Counted from the stretch's first letter, positions 33,465-44,826 are shown. The stretch: DNA of 64,000 nt from Erinaceus europaeus (GCF_950295315.1 NC_080180.1:65691092-65755091), one strand, 5' to 3'. The notes: generated from the sequence alone by a model not told the origin. Program-made: numbers and translations.

Positions 33465-33968
33465 AGCATTTGCCCTTCTTCCGTAGCCAGTCAACAGCGT
33501 CAGGTTGAGCCTGATGTAAAGTTTCAAGACCTCCTTTGAATCTGGAGAGGTGGCAGTCATTGACTATGTGGGTCATAGTCTGTCTGGAGCTGCAGGGTCA
33601 GTTCGGGTTGTCTCTGGCTCCCCAGCGATGGAACATAAAGGCGCACCGGCCATGGCCTGTTCGATAGCAATTGAGGAGGGCCCAATCATAACGTGCTAGG
33701 TCAAAGCCGGGTTGACGCTTGCAGGGGTCTGTGATGAGGTGTTTGTTCTTTACCTCAGCTGACTGCCAACTCTGTTTCCAAGAGTCTGGAACAGAGAAGT
33801 TCAGTGTAGGCGTAGGAGACCAGATCGGATGACGAGACGTCAGGCATTGGACAGGGTGGGCGAAGATATCCGCGTATATTGGCAGGTCCCAAAGAAGACA
33901 TTTAGCCGTACAGGAATGTACATTGTTAGAGGAGATGACATCTGTAGATGAAGGGTTGAGATCTAATC
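33463..33968 (-). pseudogene. C-terminal end of a non-L1 non-LTR retrotransposon protein
   Basis: On the minus strand one reading frame stays open for about 165 codons apart from a TGA at 33598-33600. It contains QPGFDLARYDWALLNCYRTG, then HGRC, HRWGARDNPN and PCSSRQTMTHIVNDC, and ends LRKKGKC with TAG at 33463-33465. The L-N-x-x-RTGHG block plus a CxC...H-x4-C knuckle is known from the ends of RTE/jockey/I-type retrotransposon ORF2 proteins after the reverse transcriptase. Mammalian L1 does not end this way. The TGA replaces the first cysteine of the knuckle. The fragment is truncated at the 5' side near 33968 (in-frame TGA at the edge). The clade is inferred by eye; BovB-like RTE or another clade cannot be separated. 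Confidence 0.75.
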
Positions 33969-33969
33969 A

Positions 33970-34724
33970 TTTTCTAGAGAACTGCAGGCAAGATTAATCA
34001 AGACTCAGTCAACAATATTTGTTGCTGGCATGAGAGACCAGAGTCAGTTGTCTGAGTAGTATAATGACAAAGGAAGGAGGACACACACACACACACACAC
34101 ATTAAATATGTGTAGCTCCATCCTGAGAACAACAAAGAATCACACAGTGTTAAAAGTGGATAGTTCCATCCTTCACTTTTAACTTTATTATTATTTCAAA
34201 AAACAACTGAGGATTTTGATACACATAGAAAGACCAGGAATTGGAATGAGGAAATGCAAAGCAGGAATCATGATATTTTAATTGGAGAAACATCAACAAC
34301 TGAAATCCAGTGGCTTTAGAGAGTTGATTGAGAAATCGTCACAAATATCAGGATCATTATGCTCCAAAAATGTAAGTCACATAAACATCCTGGTTTTCGA
34401 GACAAGCTAGTGTGTTTGGTATCAAGTGATCTTAATTTCATCTATGTTTATACTTTTCATGAAAGACAGAAAATATTGTTCTTTTCAGCTTTGTACCCCC
34501 AGAATGACAGTGAATATGACCTTGAAACAAAAGTACCTGATTTCCTTGCAAGTACCTCATAGTTCTCAGAACAAAGGTCTTTCACTTCCTCTGTCAGGTT
34601 TCTCCTTAGATATTTGATTGTTTTTGCCTCCAATGCCTGTTCATGTCTTTTGCTTGTTACATGGTTTGCTCCTTTTGTGGCATTGTTTTAAAGGAGGATT
34701 CAAATGCTTTGCTATTTACATTCC
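33970..34724. other. No recognised feature
   Basis: An AC microsatellite lies at 34081-34103. The open frames at 34359-34617 have no recognisable domain. Confidence 0.5.
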
Positions 34725-34763
34725 CTTTCCTTACTTCCTTCTTTCCTACTTTCCTCCTTTCCT

Positions 34764-34815
<52 letters not shown>

Positions 34816-34896
34816 TTTATTTCCTTCCTTCCTTCCTTCTCCTTCTTTCTTTCTTTCATTCTTTCCCTCCCTTTCTCTCTCTCTCTCTCTCTCTGC
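34725..34896 (+). repeat. (CTTT)n pyrimidine tract
   Basis: CTTTC units (34765-34817) are flanked by CCTT and CTCT variants. The Phe/Leu/Ser-rich open frames across it are artefacts. Confidence 0.9.
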
Positions 34897-34904
34897 CTCC
34901 AGGT

Positions 34905-35450
34905 TTATAGCTGGAGCTTGGTGCCAGCACTACAAATCTTTCTCTTTCTGGCTTAACTCATTTAAGATGATTCCTTCTAGCTCCATCCAAGACGGTTCAG
35001 AGAAGGTGGGTTCAATATTCTTTGTTTTTGCCTCCAGCGTTATCACTGCGGCTCAGTGCCTGCACTGCCAATTCACTGGTCCTGGAGGCCATTTTTTCCC
35101 CCATTTTGTTGCCCTAGTTTTTGCTATTATTGCTATTGTTGCTATGAATGTTGTTGTTGGATAGGACAGAGAGATATCCAGAGAGGAGGGGAAGACAGAG
35201 AAAGGGAGAGAAAGATAGACACCCGCAGACCTGTTTCATTATTTATGTAGTGACCTCCCTGCAGGTGGGGAGTCAGGGGCTTGAACCTGGATTCTTATGC
35301 CTGTCCTTGAGCTTCACACCACCTGCATGCACTTAACCACTCTGTTACTGCCTCGCTGTGTTACTGCCTGACCTCGATCTTATTAATAGCTGATCTGTAA
35401 TCCATGGAGTATATATACACCACAACTTTGATTACATTTGCTAGCAGGCC
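34905..35450 (-). mobile_element. L1 ORF2 antisense fragment split by a SINE
   Basis: CTTTCTGGCTTAACTCATTTAAGATGATTCCTTCTAGCTCC...GAGAAGGTGGGTTCA (34940-35012) matches 11742-11812. The continuation, TAATAGCTGATCTGTAATCCATGGAGTATATATACACCACAAC, resumes at about 35382-35428. The gap is filled by the SINE at 35024-35372. Confidence 0.75.
35024..35372 (-). mobile_element. SINE, long type, minus strand
   Basis: The reversed copy has a TTTTTGCCTCCAGCGTTATCACTG end, GTTGTTGTTGGATAGGACAGAGAGA, CCTGCAGGTGGGGAG, and a head region with a partly duplicated CTGTTACTGCCT near 35340-35372. Confidence 0.85.
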
Positions 35451-35487
35451 CACCTTTGTGAGAAGAAATCCAGGATTAATACCAATA

Positions 35488-35610
35488 TGTCAAGTTAACT
35501 GGCTTGGCTTGGCAGGGCATCAGCCTGGCAATATGTACGGCGCAGGTTCAAACCCAGGCACCACAAGGGTGTGCTAAGCACTGAGGAAAGATCTTGTTTC
35601 CTCCAAACAA
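35488..35610 (+). mobile_element. tRNA-like SINE, other type
   Basis: GCTTGGCAGGGCATCAGCCTGGCAATATG (A-box-like) and GGTTCAAACCCAGGCACC (B box) are followed by an AAAC-rich tail at 35600-35625. It is a short tRNA-derived repeat differing from the two main families. Confidence 0.55.
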
Positions 35611-35860
35611 ACAAACAAATAACAAAAAAGCAGAAGGACATAGACCTGGAATATCCCTTGTCTAGGCAGTTTAACCATTGCGGGGACAGTGTTGTCACTG
35701 CCTTTAACCTGTCTCCGAACCTGAAGATGTATTTATCTGACACACAGCAGCATTCCCTGGCAGAATGTCTTCTTCAAGAAAATGGGGATTTGTTCTTAAT
35801 TATGTTTAATCAGATTATAAAGTGAGAGTCAAACTTCTGAGAATCATCAGATGTATTTTA

Positions 35861-36133
35861 TTTTTTAAATATTTTTATTTATTTCCCCTTTTTGTTGCCC
35901 TTGTTTTTCATTGTTGTTGTAGTTATCATTCTTGTTGTTGTTAGATAGGACAGAGATAAATGGAGAGAGGAAGGGAAGACAGAAAGGGAGAGAGAAAGAC
36001 AGACACCTGAAGACCTGCTTCACCGCCTGTGAAGCGACTCCCCTGCAGGTGGGGAGCCGGGGGCTCGAACCAGAACCCTTAAGCCAGTCCTTGTGCTTCA
36101 CGCCATGTGCGCTTAACCTGCTGCGCTACTCCC
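35861..36133 (-). mobile_element. SINE, long type, with 18-bp target-site duplication
   Basis: The reversed copy carries TTGTTGCCCTTGTTTTTCATTGTTGTTG, GTGAAGCGACTCCCCTGCAGGTGGGGAG, GGCTCGAACC and GCTTAACCTGCTGCGCTACT. ATCATCAGAYRTATTTTA flanks it at 35843-35860 and 36134-36151, with two differences. Confidence 0.92.
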
Positions 36134-36151
36134 ATCATCAGACATATTTTA

Positions 36152-37950
36152 ACATGGGGACTTTGCTCCTGAGTTTAAAGTCTCAATCCACTTGACATTT
36201 GTGAATAAATGGCAAAGAAAATGATCTCCTAAGTGGAGCCCCACATGCCCCAGAACATGATGCTGCCTTTTTAACTGTGAAGTAGACTTTGCACTTCATC
36301 TTAACTGGGGCCTACATTTACACTAACAAAACACTTTCTCCCTAAAGTTTATTTATATTACCAGTCCTGGTATTTCCTGTTGTTTCTCCTATTTTCCTGA
36401 TTTTTATTTTTATTATAGAAGAGATTTATAGTCATGTCTTATATTCTCCTCAAGGTGAAGCCCTGTGGTGGCCAATGGTTGTTGCACTTGCTACCAGTAA
36501 AATGAAAGGGATGGTTTTCTGGATTAATACAAAATCAATTATTATTTATATCAACTCTCTTACCATGTTGTAAATGATTTACAAACTTGTTGGTGTCAGG
36601 GAACAGCTCAGTAAGTCAGCTATCAAGATCCAATTCATCAAATCCTTTTATTTTAACGGTTGATTTTAGAGAAAAAAAAAAAACTCATGAAAACAAACTT
36701 TGCTCTCCTTAATTGTGCGGTTGGAGAAAGATGGCCTTGAAAACCTGGGTTTGCATACTTCTCACCACAGTTGCCTATCAGATAATTTCTGAAAGCTTCT
36801 CAGTGATCCTGCCTTTTGTTTTCTTTTTCTATGTGGACGCTGCCGGCCTTTGCTGCAGCCGGGAGGACAGAATCTGTCAGCCCGACCACGTTGCACCCTG
36901 ATGAGGCCCACCTGGTGCAGAGGCCTCGCCTCGTGGGCTCCGAGCGCCCGCAGAATATGCCGTCTGCTGTGATGTGGGAATGTGATTTCTCATTCGCCGC
37001 TCAGTTTTATGAATGCACTGCACAAAATAACAGCCAGGTTTTCGTGGACTGTAAAGAAGATTAAAACCTCAAATACGGCAGAGCCATCACAGTTAGAAAG
37101 AAAGATGCGTCTTTGTTTAACAGACAGTGACAATGGGCTAAAGGATCGGAAAAGGAAGAGTATGATCAGCGGGGAGGGCGTAGGACCTGGTGCCCTATTC
37201 AAGGGAAAAACATATGTGCGTGCTTCCTGCTTTTGACTTTGAATGAACGTCACCCCTCTGATTAACAGAAAAGACCTCAGCACTCATCAGTAGGCTGTGT
37301 GCTTGTTCTACTGTGCCCGGGATATTATTTCACCTGAAAGTCCTTCAGGGGAGCTCGCACATCTCTGTGGTCTCACTCACTGGGAGTCCAGCTGGTACTA
37401 CCTGGTATTACCAGGACTCAGGACACTGGGGGTGGGGGCTCTGGTGCTGTAATACCTAACTGTTTCTGAATGCAAGGTTGGTCCAGAAACTTATGTGTGA
37501 AATCCTGGAAGAGAGAAAGAGAGAGAGAGAACCTGAATGCAAATTCAGCTTTTTAGGTGTAGTTATCATGTGCAAATCATTTGATTCTATGGCTTTAGAG
37601 ATTTTGCATATAAGTTTGTAATTACAAATAAGTGAAAGGTTTCAGGGAATCATAATTTCACTCCCTACTTCAAATTTAAATCTTGTACTAAGTCTTCACA
37701 TAATAATTTTAGCTGGTGGAAAGCTTGCCTCTGAGAAATGGAATCTGATGTGAGAATTCAGAGAGCAGCTGATGGAATTTCTATGTCCTGTGACATCCAG
37801 ACAAAAGGACAGCACACATACTATCTACCAAGTGTTCTCACTTTGATGTGATTTTAAAAAATCATAAAAGAATCCCACACAAGGCATAGGAAGTCTGACT
37901 GAATTCAGGTGTGGTGACACCTCCATTGGTAGTGATGTCAAGAGTATCAG
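36152..37950. other. Repeat-poor; GC-richer block at 36700-37300
   Basis: No transposon signature. The block 36700-37300 holds short open frames on both strands (for example 36713-36901, 36816-37064, 36982-37236) but no domain I recognise. It could be conserved non-coding sequence or an exon remnant. Confidence 0.4.
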
Positions 37951-37953
37951 CAA

Positions 37954-38302
37954 GGGGGTCGGGCGGTGGCGCAGTGGGTTAAGCGCATGTGGCACAAAGC
38001 GCAGGAACCGGCATAAGGATCCCGGTTCGAGCCCCAGGCTCCCCACCTGCAGGGGAGTCGCTTCACAGGTGGTGAAGCAGGTCTGCAGGTGTCTATCTTT
38101 CTCTCCCCTTATCTGTCTTCCCCTCCTCTCTCCATCTCTCTCTGTCCTATCCAACAATGAATTGCTTCAACAAGGGCAATAATAATAACCACAACGAAGC
38201 TACAACAAGGGCAACAAAAGGGGGAAAAAATGGCCTCCAGGAGCGGTGGATTCATGGTGCAGGCACCGAGCCCAGCAATAACCCTGGAGGAGGAAAAAAA
38301 AA
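37954..38302 (+). mobile_element. SINE, long type, near-consensus
   Basis: GGTCGGGCGGTGGCGCAGTGGGTTAAGC head with intact A and B boxes (GGTTCGAGCCCC), CTGCAGGGGAGTCGCTTCAC, CAA-rich part, CTCCAGGAGCGGTGGATTCA, A-run. An AGAGT.TCAGCAA-like flank occurs on both sides (near 37940 and 38303). It is among the least diverged copies here. Confidence 0.92.
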
Positions 38303-38304
38303 AG

Positions 38305-39230
38305 AGTCAGCAAACACAAAATAGAACCCCACATGCAAATGAAATGACGGCTATATTGTTTAATCAAACAGCCACAGTGTCCTGGCTGCCTATTGGAGAA
38401 AAACATACATATAATTTTTCTATTCAGAAAGGTGTCTGCTTTTGCGTGTGCCTATAAAAAATAATTGCTTAAGTGCCTAAAAGAAAATATCGTGCTTTCA
38501 AGCCATGAGAACATAGCCAGTGAGAGAGTGAGAGAGAGAGAGACAGAGCTTCTGCAGTTCCGAAGTTTCAGCGGATACGGATACCGGTGGAGGAAGGAGG
38601 AGTTCTGAGACTTGCAAAGGTCAGTTGGAGGGTTTTAGGAAAGAGGTGCCTAAGGTGTTCTGTGTTATATAAATACCTTTCTGATTGTTGTGAGAAAAAT
38701 GGAGGAAACTAGAATGAAGGGATTCAGAAATATTAACCCAGGGAAGACACAGAAGCAACAGGAATTAAGATGCTTGCATCCCATGGAGGGGAGAATTAAT
38801 TAACCTTGCACAGCCTGGAAAATGATGTCAGACCTTTATCTTTTAAGTGGGAAATGCTAATGTCTTTCCTAGCCCAATTAAAGCTCCGTAGGAAGAGAGT
38901 TATCATTTCATGTGAAATGTTCTCGTACAAGTCTGTCTATCGGTAATTATAAACATATAGGCAGATGACTGTAAATATTTCAGAACATGCCCTGGATATA
39001 TTTTTAAATCCACATATTTTAAAAAATAGACCTTGTGTAGGCTTAAATCCTTCAAAATATATCCAACCTAAAAGTAGGCATTTGTTACTTATGGAAATTT
39101 TAAACTATACAGTGATACATAATCTGTATTTCTCTATTCTTACAAGAAACAATTAACTGTTGGAACTAAGATGCAGTAATCACACTAAGCAGATGCAGTA
39201 GTTTTGCCATGCAGGGCACACTCATTCTTC
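38305..39230. other. AT-rich, no recognised feature
   Basis: A GA run lies at 38525-38545. 38770-38960 is ATTA-rich, repeat-free sequence without coding potential. Confidence 0.45.
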
Positions 39231-39233
39231 TCA

Positions 39234-39450
39234 TCTTTTTAATTGCCACCGAGGTTATTGCTGGGGCTCAGTTGTCAGCACTGAGTCTACCACTCCTGGT
39301 GGCCATATTTGCCTATTTATTTATTTATGTGTTTATTTATTTATTACTAATTTTATGAGACAGGATAGAGAAAAAGTAAGAGAAGATGGGGAGATAGAGA
39401 GGGAGAAAGAGAGATACCTGCAGACCTGCTTCACTGCTCATGAAGCTTCC
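39234..39450 (-). mobile_element. SINE, long type, head missing, minus strand
   Basis: TTGCCACCGAGGTTATTGCTGGGGCTCAGT...CACTCCTGGTGGCCAT end, GAGATACCTGCAGACCTGCTTCACTGCTCATGAAGCTTCC. It breaks off before the tRNA-like head. Confidence 0.75.
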
Positions 39451-39489
39451 AGCCTTCTAACTAAGATAGTTTACAGCCTCTTGACTGTT

Positions 39490-39722
39490 TTTAATGAATT
39501 TATTCATGGCTTATTGGATAGAGGCAGAGAGAAATTGAAAGGAAAGGGAAAGCTAGAGAGAGGGACAGATTGAGAGAGAAGAAGAGGGGGAAGGGAGAGA
39601 TATGCAGTACTAACTCACCTCTCATAAAGCTTCTCCCCTCCAGGCAGAGATCTGGGCCTTGAACCTGGGACCTTGCACAGAGTAACCTGTGTTCTCAACC
39701 AGGTTGGGCAATGCCAGCCCCT
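39490..39722 (-). mobile_element. SINE, short type, minus strand
   Basis: TTATTGGATAGAGGCAGAGAGAAATTGA, a GA-rich part, GGGCCTTGAACCTGGGACCTTGCAC and CAACCAGGTTGGGCAATGCCAGCCC. Confidence 0.8.
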
Positions 39723-40097
39723 AGCCCCTTAAGTATTTTTTAAATTGAAAGCTTCCAATATTTGTGATATATTAGGCATCTAGTAAGTAGCACAATATCA
39801 ATTTTCTCTGAGCAATGTTGTTTATCTGCATTATGCTTGTAGGTACTGTGCCCAAAATTAACTTTCCTTTTCAATTTAGAATGTTTCCCTTCACGTTGCT
39901 TTCTAGTGAGAGGTAGGATTTTTCCCAACTTTAGGTCCTGTCTCTGGCAAGAGAGTCAATTTAATTCTGCCTCAGTTTAGGGGATAATGTGGATGTCCAC
40001 AGCACACTGGACTTGAGTGTGTGTAGAATTAATGATGAGGTGTTTTTTTTATTGTTGCTATCTAGTATTCTACATTTTAAATACCTACCTGTATTTT

Positions 40098-40297
40098 NNN
40101 NNNNNNNNNNNNNNNNNNNNNNNNNNNNNNNNNNNNNNNNNNNNNNNNNNNNNNNNNNNNNNNNNNNNNNNNNNNNNNNNNNNNNNNNNNNNNNNNNNNN
40201 NNNNNNNNNNNNNNNNNNNNNNNNNNNNNNNNNNNNNNNNNNNNNNNNNNNNNNNNNNNNNNNNNNNNNNNNNNNNNNNNNNNNNNNNNNNNNNNNN
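40098..40297. other. Assembly gap (200 N)
   Basis: Exactly 200 undetermined bases, a conventional gap size rather than a measured one. Open frames drawn across it are not real. Confidence 0.99.
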
Positions 40298-40626
40298 ATC
40301 AGCATAGATTATCAGTCTTAGACATTTGTATAAATTTGCCTTACTCTTTTTATAGTTATGATTTGTGGTTTTGGCGCTACTTAGGGAATTTGCTGTGATT
40401 TAAGAGGTTCACACAAGGTCATTCTTTGGAGAGTTCAGAATTCCAGTAAAAACAAAAAAACTCTTCTAAGTCCTAACTGTGAGTGCTTAGCAATGATTTT
40501 TTGTTTAAAGATTATTGTTGTAACCCCACACCAGTAGACCCAATGATTAAACATGTATATATATATAATGTAATTACTATATATGATGTATTAATAAATA
40601 TTAGTTATATTGTGTAAATATATATA

Positions 40627-40951
40627 TTGCCTCCAGGGTTATTTCTGGGGCTCAGTGCCTGCACCATGAATCCACTGCTCCTGGAGTCCTTTTTTTTTTT
40701 CTCCTTTTGTCGACCTTGTTGTTGTAGCCTTGTTGTGGTTATTGTTGGTGTTGATGTCATTTGTTGTTGGATAGGACAGAGAGAAATGGAGAGAGGAGGG
40801 GAAGACAGAGAGGAGAAGAGAAAGACAGACACCTGCAGACCTGTGAAGCGACTCCCCTGCAGGTGGGGAGCCGGGGGAACTGGGATCCTTATTCCAGCCC
40901 TTGAACTTTGCGCCATCTGCACTTTACCCACTGTGCTACCGCCTGACCTCC
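40627..40951 (-). mobile_element. SINE, long type, minus strand
   Basis: ATTGCCTCCAGGGTTATTTCTGGGGCTCAGTGCC end, CCTTGTTGTTGTAGCC, TTGTTGTTGGATAGGACAGAG, CCTGCAGGTGGGGAG and CCCACTGTGCTACCGCCTGACC head. A ~13-bp deletion removed part of the CTGCTTCACCGCC core. Confidence 0.88.
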
Positions 40952-41139
40952 TATATTATCTTTATAGACTTCAAAGTATATATACAGAAAAGAGTAGTGG
41001 TATTTTGGTTAGTGATAATATAACCAACAAACAATTAAAAATATATTGTGAGGTTAATGGTTTACATTAGTCATTAACACACAGGCACAATCTCTCCTCT
41101 CCCCTTGACTGGTGTCTAGGAAACTCAAGAGGACGTCCA

Positions 41140-41400
41140 CGTCCTTTCATACTGTCCTTTGCCCTCCTTTCCCATAGTCCATTGCCTCTGTGTAATAGGC
41201 CACACCCAGTCCAAGTTTCACTTTGTCTTTTTCCTTAATATTCATTGTCCTTACTTTCCACCTATAAGCGAGATAATCTGTTATGGTCTTCATCTGCCTT
41301 GTCTCACTCAATATGGTGCCTGTCAGTTCTGGCCTAGCTATTGCAGTGGAGAAGACCTTATCCTTTTTAATTGTTGCATAGAACTATTTTAACATTTTAG
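41140..41400 (-). mobile_element. Old L1 3' portion, minus strand
   Basis: CCACCTATAAGCGAGATAATCTG, CTCACTCAATATGGTGCC and CTTTTTAATTGTTGCATAGAAC keep the order of the antisense mammalian L1 ORF2/3' region (ancient subfamily), with heavy divergence. Confidence 0.6.
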
Positions 41401-44145
41401 TTTAAAGAGACTTTTCCTGCGAGAATCACAGTTACAGGATATACTTTAATTGTTTATTTTCAGACTGTTCTATTAGATAAAATATAATTTCTCACAGGGA
41501 AGCATATATAATACAATTGCTACAGAAGAACTTGATAATGCTCAGTTTTTTGCTATTACTACTTTATCTTTTTCTGTCTATCCTTCTCCCACAGTCCTTT
41601 TCTTTGCTCTGATAGACTACTCCTAGTTTCTCTTTCTTTTCTTAAGTTCCACAAATAAGAGAGATCATCCAAAATCCATGCGTCTCCTTCCTGTGCCCCC
41701 AAACAGATATTTTAGCTTTACTAGTTCTGGGGTCTAGACCTTCTCCACTGAATGAATGTAATTACTCAATTCATTAGTCTTTAGATATTATTCAAGAACA
41801 GTTTCATCTGAAAGTACATTTAAATTTCTTGGTAATTTCATGGAGCCACAAAGTCCATTAGCTCTGACAACTGATTTTTTTTTTTAATTGAGTTATCTAT
41901 TTGAAGCCTTCTAAACTCTAGAACAAATTTCATATTAATATCACTATCACTCAGTGCTGTTTTCTTTTATGTTAAGCATGTTTCAGTCATTAAGAAATCA
42001 CCATGACTTGGCAGGGCAGGTAATAGGTGACTTCATATGACTGAAAGCCATCACGGTCTGATCACTGGTTTGCACAAGTAGCATACCCTCAGGAATATTT
42101 GTTTCTTAAGCACTCATCATTTTAAGGTACAGAAACTATATTCAATCACTCGTCAATGTTTGCTAGACTGAGCTGCTGAATCAAATAATATACCACACTA
42201 AAGACAGAATATAAAACAACTATCAAGATCCTTTTTTTTTTTAAAAAAAAAGATCCTTTTACAATTTTATTTAGTCATGAAAATTACCATTTTCTCTTTG
42301 ACTCGCTTCTTATTAAAATAGAGTTGTTTTAAAATGAGGATAATCCTATGCAACTCAAACAATGTCCCAGTCAGGAAGAAATTAGCTCCTTTACATTTCT
42401 AGTTCTAGGGATTTTTCCCATTAGCTTCCAGACACTTGAAAAATTAGCTTAATGTTTCTTCCTCATTTTGTAAAAAGATATATTAAGACTCTGTTTGTCT
42501 AAGTGTTTTACCTGGCAAATAAATTATGTGCCACCTGGAGAAGTCAGATCTGTAAGATCACTGACTTTTACAAACCTTTAAATTCCAGTGCAACAAAGTC
42601 TGTATTTTATATTTACTAGCTAAGTGAATCAGTTTTAGTTCACTGAAAAATAATCCGACTATATCCATTTGTTCTAGGATAACAAAAGCATGCAGATTTA
42701 GTTGTAAAAAAATAGATGTTTTTATATTTAAAACTTACAATTACTTCCTATGGTTAAATTTAGTGTGACATTCTCACCTTATAGGTTGCTAAAGGAAACA
42801 GAGTGGTCCTGTGATGAATAGACCCTAAAAGCACTTACTAGCTTTCCCAACCCCTCGCTTAGAGTATCTTTTTAAATAAACATTTTGCAAATGGCTTCAC
42901 TTTATGTTAATAGGAACTACTATTTATAGATTGTGCTGAAGCCTGGCTAAGGACAGTAATATTAGAAGATACACACTTCCCTCTCAATTTCTGTCTCTAT
43001 CCAATAAATAAATGAATAAATAAATAAATATAAAAAAAAAGAAACAAGGAAAAGAAGATAAACATCTTTTGGTAAACATACAATTAATCTATTTTAAGAT
43101 GGTATCAAAAGTAAAGATATTTTGCTTTTTTAAACCATATTATTTTATTTAATTATTTATTCAAATTACTGAGACAACTTCTCATCTGTGAGTTTATACT
43201 TAGGCATTTTGTCATTCACTTATCTTAAATCTCAGACTACTTAGTAATTAAAACTTTTCTCAGTAAGAAGTTGGATTCCTAATATATAATCACATCTAGA
43301 TTAAATTTCTAATCAATTAATCATTTACCTAATAGCAATGATCATTATTATAATGATGTTTCCTTTCCTAATTTTCCATAATCATGTTACAAGTAGCAGA
43401 AAATGTCACAGCTGGTAGAAAGTTAGGAATGGTACAAGCATAAGTAACTCCACTCCTGCCAGCTAACAGCAGTTAATAAACATGCCAACAAATTCCTGTC
43501 TGTCTCACTCATCTCTACAGATCTCTGTCATGGCATAGCTGTTCTTCTTTATCTTTACTGTTCTAAGCAAAGAAAACCCTAAAGAATAAAAGTAGGCAAA
43601 ATGTGGAAGGGCTGAAGTCATTTGGGCTGTGTGAGGTGGGCTTGATGGAAATAGCCCATCTCTGTAATTATTACTAAAACATTGGACCAATTCCAAAGAT
43701 TCCCTGGACATAACTTCCGTCTACAAAAGTTACAAACCCAGAGTCATGTACCAATTTACTCCAGTCTTTATATGGAAATAACTCTTACAGAATACACCAT
43801 TCTTCAATTTGAAAAAGTCAGTAATTTAACTCACAGGTAAGGTTCTGTTTGGCAAATGAAAAGTTGATGATGTGTATAGTATTGCTGTGAAATTATCTTA
43901 TTTTCAGTAACAAATCAGAGTTCTACGTATAGCTATGAGAAGAGTGTAAGACTCAGAGTCACCTACTTTGAAATGAAAACTGAATAAAGTCCTCTTTAAC
44001 ATATTGATAATTATTGTTCCTACAGTAAATAAAAGACATATCCTTAGATCGATGTTTTAGTTAAGGATAAATTACTTTATATATGAGTGTAAACATATTA
44101 AGTAATAAACAAAGATGCCTATACTCTGATTCACAAAAAGTCAAG
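41401..44145. other. AT-rich, mostly unclassified
   Basis: A SINE end piece lies at about 42968-43040 (CTCAATTTCTGTCTCTATCCAATAAATAAATG). A homopolymer pair lies at 42231-42250 between two copies of AAGATCCTTTT. Otherwise nothing I can name. Confidence 0.5.
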
Positions 44146-44345
44146 GAGGCCAGATGGTGGTGCACCTGGTTGAGTGCACATGTTACAGTGCTCAAAGACC
44201 CAGGTTCGAGCCCCCAGCCCCCACTTGCAGGGGAAAAGCTTTGCGAGTGGTGAAGCAGGGTTGCAGGTGTCTCTTTCTCTCTCCTCCTCTCTGTCTCTCC
44301 CTCCCTTCTCACTTTTATACTGTTTCTATCAGACAAATGAAGATA
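44146..44345 (+). mobile_element. SINE, short type
   Basis: GATGGTGGTGCACCTGGTTGAGTGC, GGTTCGAGCCCCCAG, CACTTGCAGGGGAAAAGCTTTGCGAGTGGTGAAGCAGG. Intact A and B boxes. Confidence 0.88.
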
Positions 44346-44686
44346 ATCTTAAAAATAGGAAAAACTATTAGAGTTTTTAAAAATCCAAATTGCAAGGGAA
44401 TTTTATCTAAATTGCTACTATTTGTGTTTCCAATAAGAGAAAAAAAATACTAAGGGTGATTTCTCTTAATAATGTCTTCAGCTTTCTAGTCCTGACCTAA
44501 AATTTAATTCTCCTTAATTCTCTTTAATTCTCCTTAAGTGCTCGACTGTGTCAAGGCACAAATATTAAATCCTCAGGAATGAGTCTTGAAATAGAATTCA
44601 ATTTTTGAATGTACTTTGGTCTGACTTAAACAAATTCTCTATATTATATGAATGCATCCATATTTATAGAATGTGATACTTTATTT
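44346..44686. other. No recognised feature
   Basis: AT-rich. A tandem CTCCTTAATTCTCTTTAATT repeat lies at 44505-44535. Confidence 0.5.
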
Positions 44687-44826
44687 GAGCTGGGGAGATA
44701 TCATAGTGGTTATGCCTGAGTCTGAGGCCCCTTGTTCAATTCTCAGCACCACTATAATGTAGAGCTAAGCTGTGTTCTGATATCTTTCTTTCTATCTTTC
44801 CTGAACATAAATAAATAAAATATCAA
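44687..44826 (+). mobile_element. SINE, GGCTGGGGAGA type
   Basis: GAGCTGGGGAGATATCATAGTGGTTATGC head, GTTCAATTCTCAGCACCAC (B box), ATAAATAAAATATC tail. Confidence 0.85.

Noticed and set aside
33354..33560. 68-codon frame ending in a poly-arginine run
   Set aside because: It is the out-of-frame reading of the LINE end and its AAG tail; the meaningful frame is the one described at 33463-33968.
34643..35164. 173-codon Phe/Leu/Ser-rich frame resembling a membrane protein
   Set aside because: Runs through a CTTT microsatellite, an antisense L1 piece and a SINE.
37954..38040. tRNA gene
   Set aside because: The A and B boxes belong to SINE heads that continue into the SINE body; no cloverleaf with a CCA-ready acceptor stem.
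39961..40321. Frames crossing the N gap
   Set aside because: Consist mostly of undetermined residues.
40627..41070. 147-codon frame, and similar RTERNGERRG-type frames at 27136, 37825, 49191, 50974 and 57164
   Set aside because: All are reading frames through the long SINE; their mutual similarity reflects the repeat, not a gene family.
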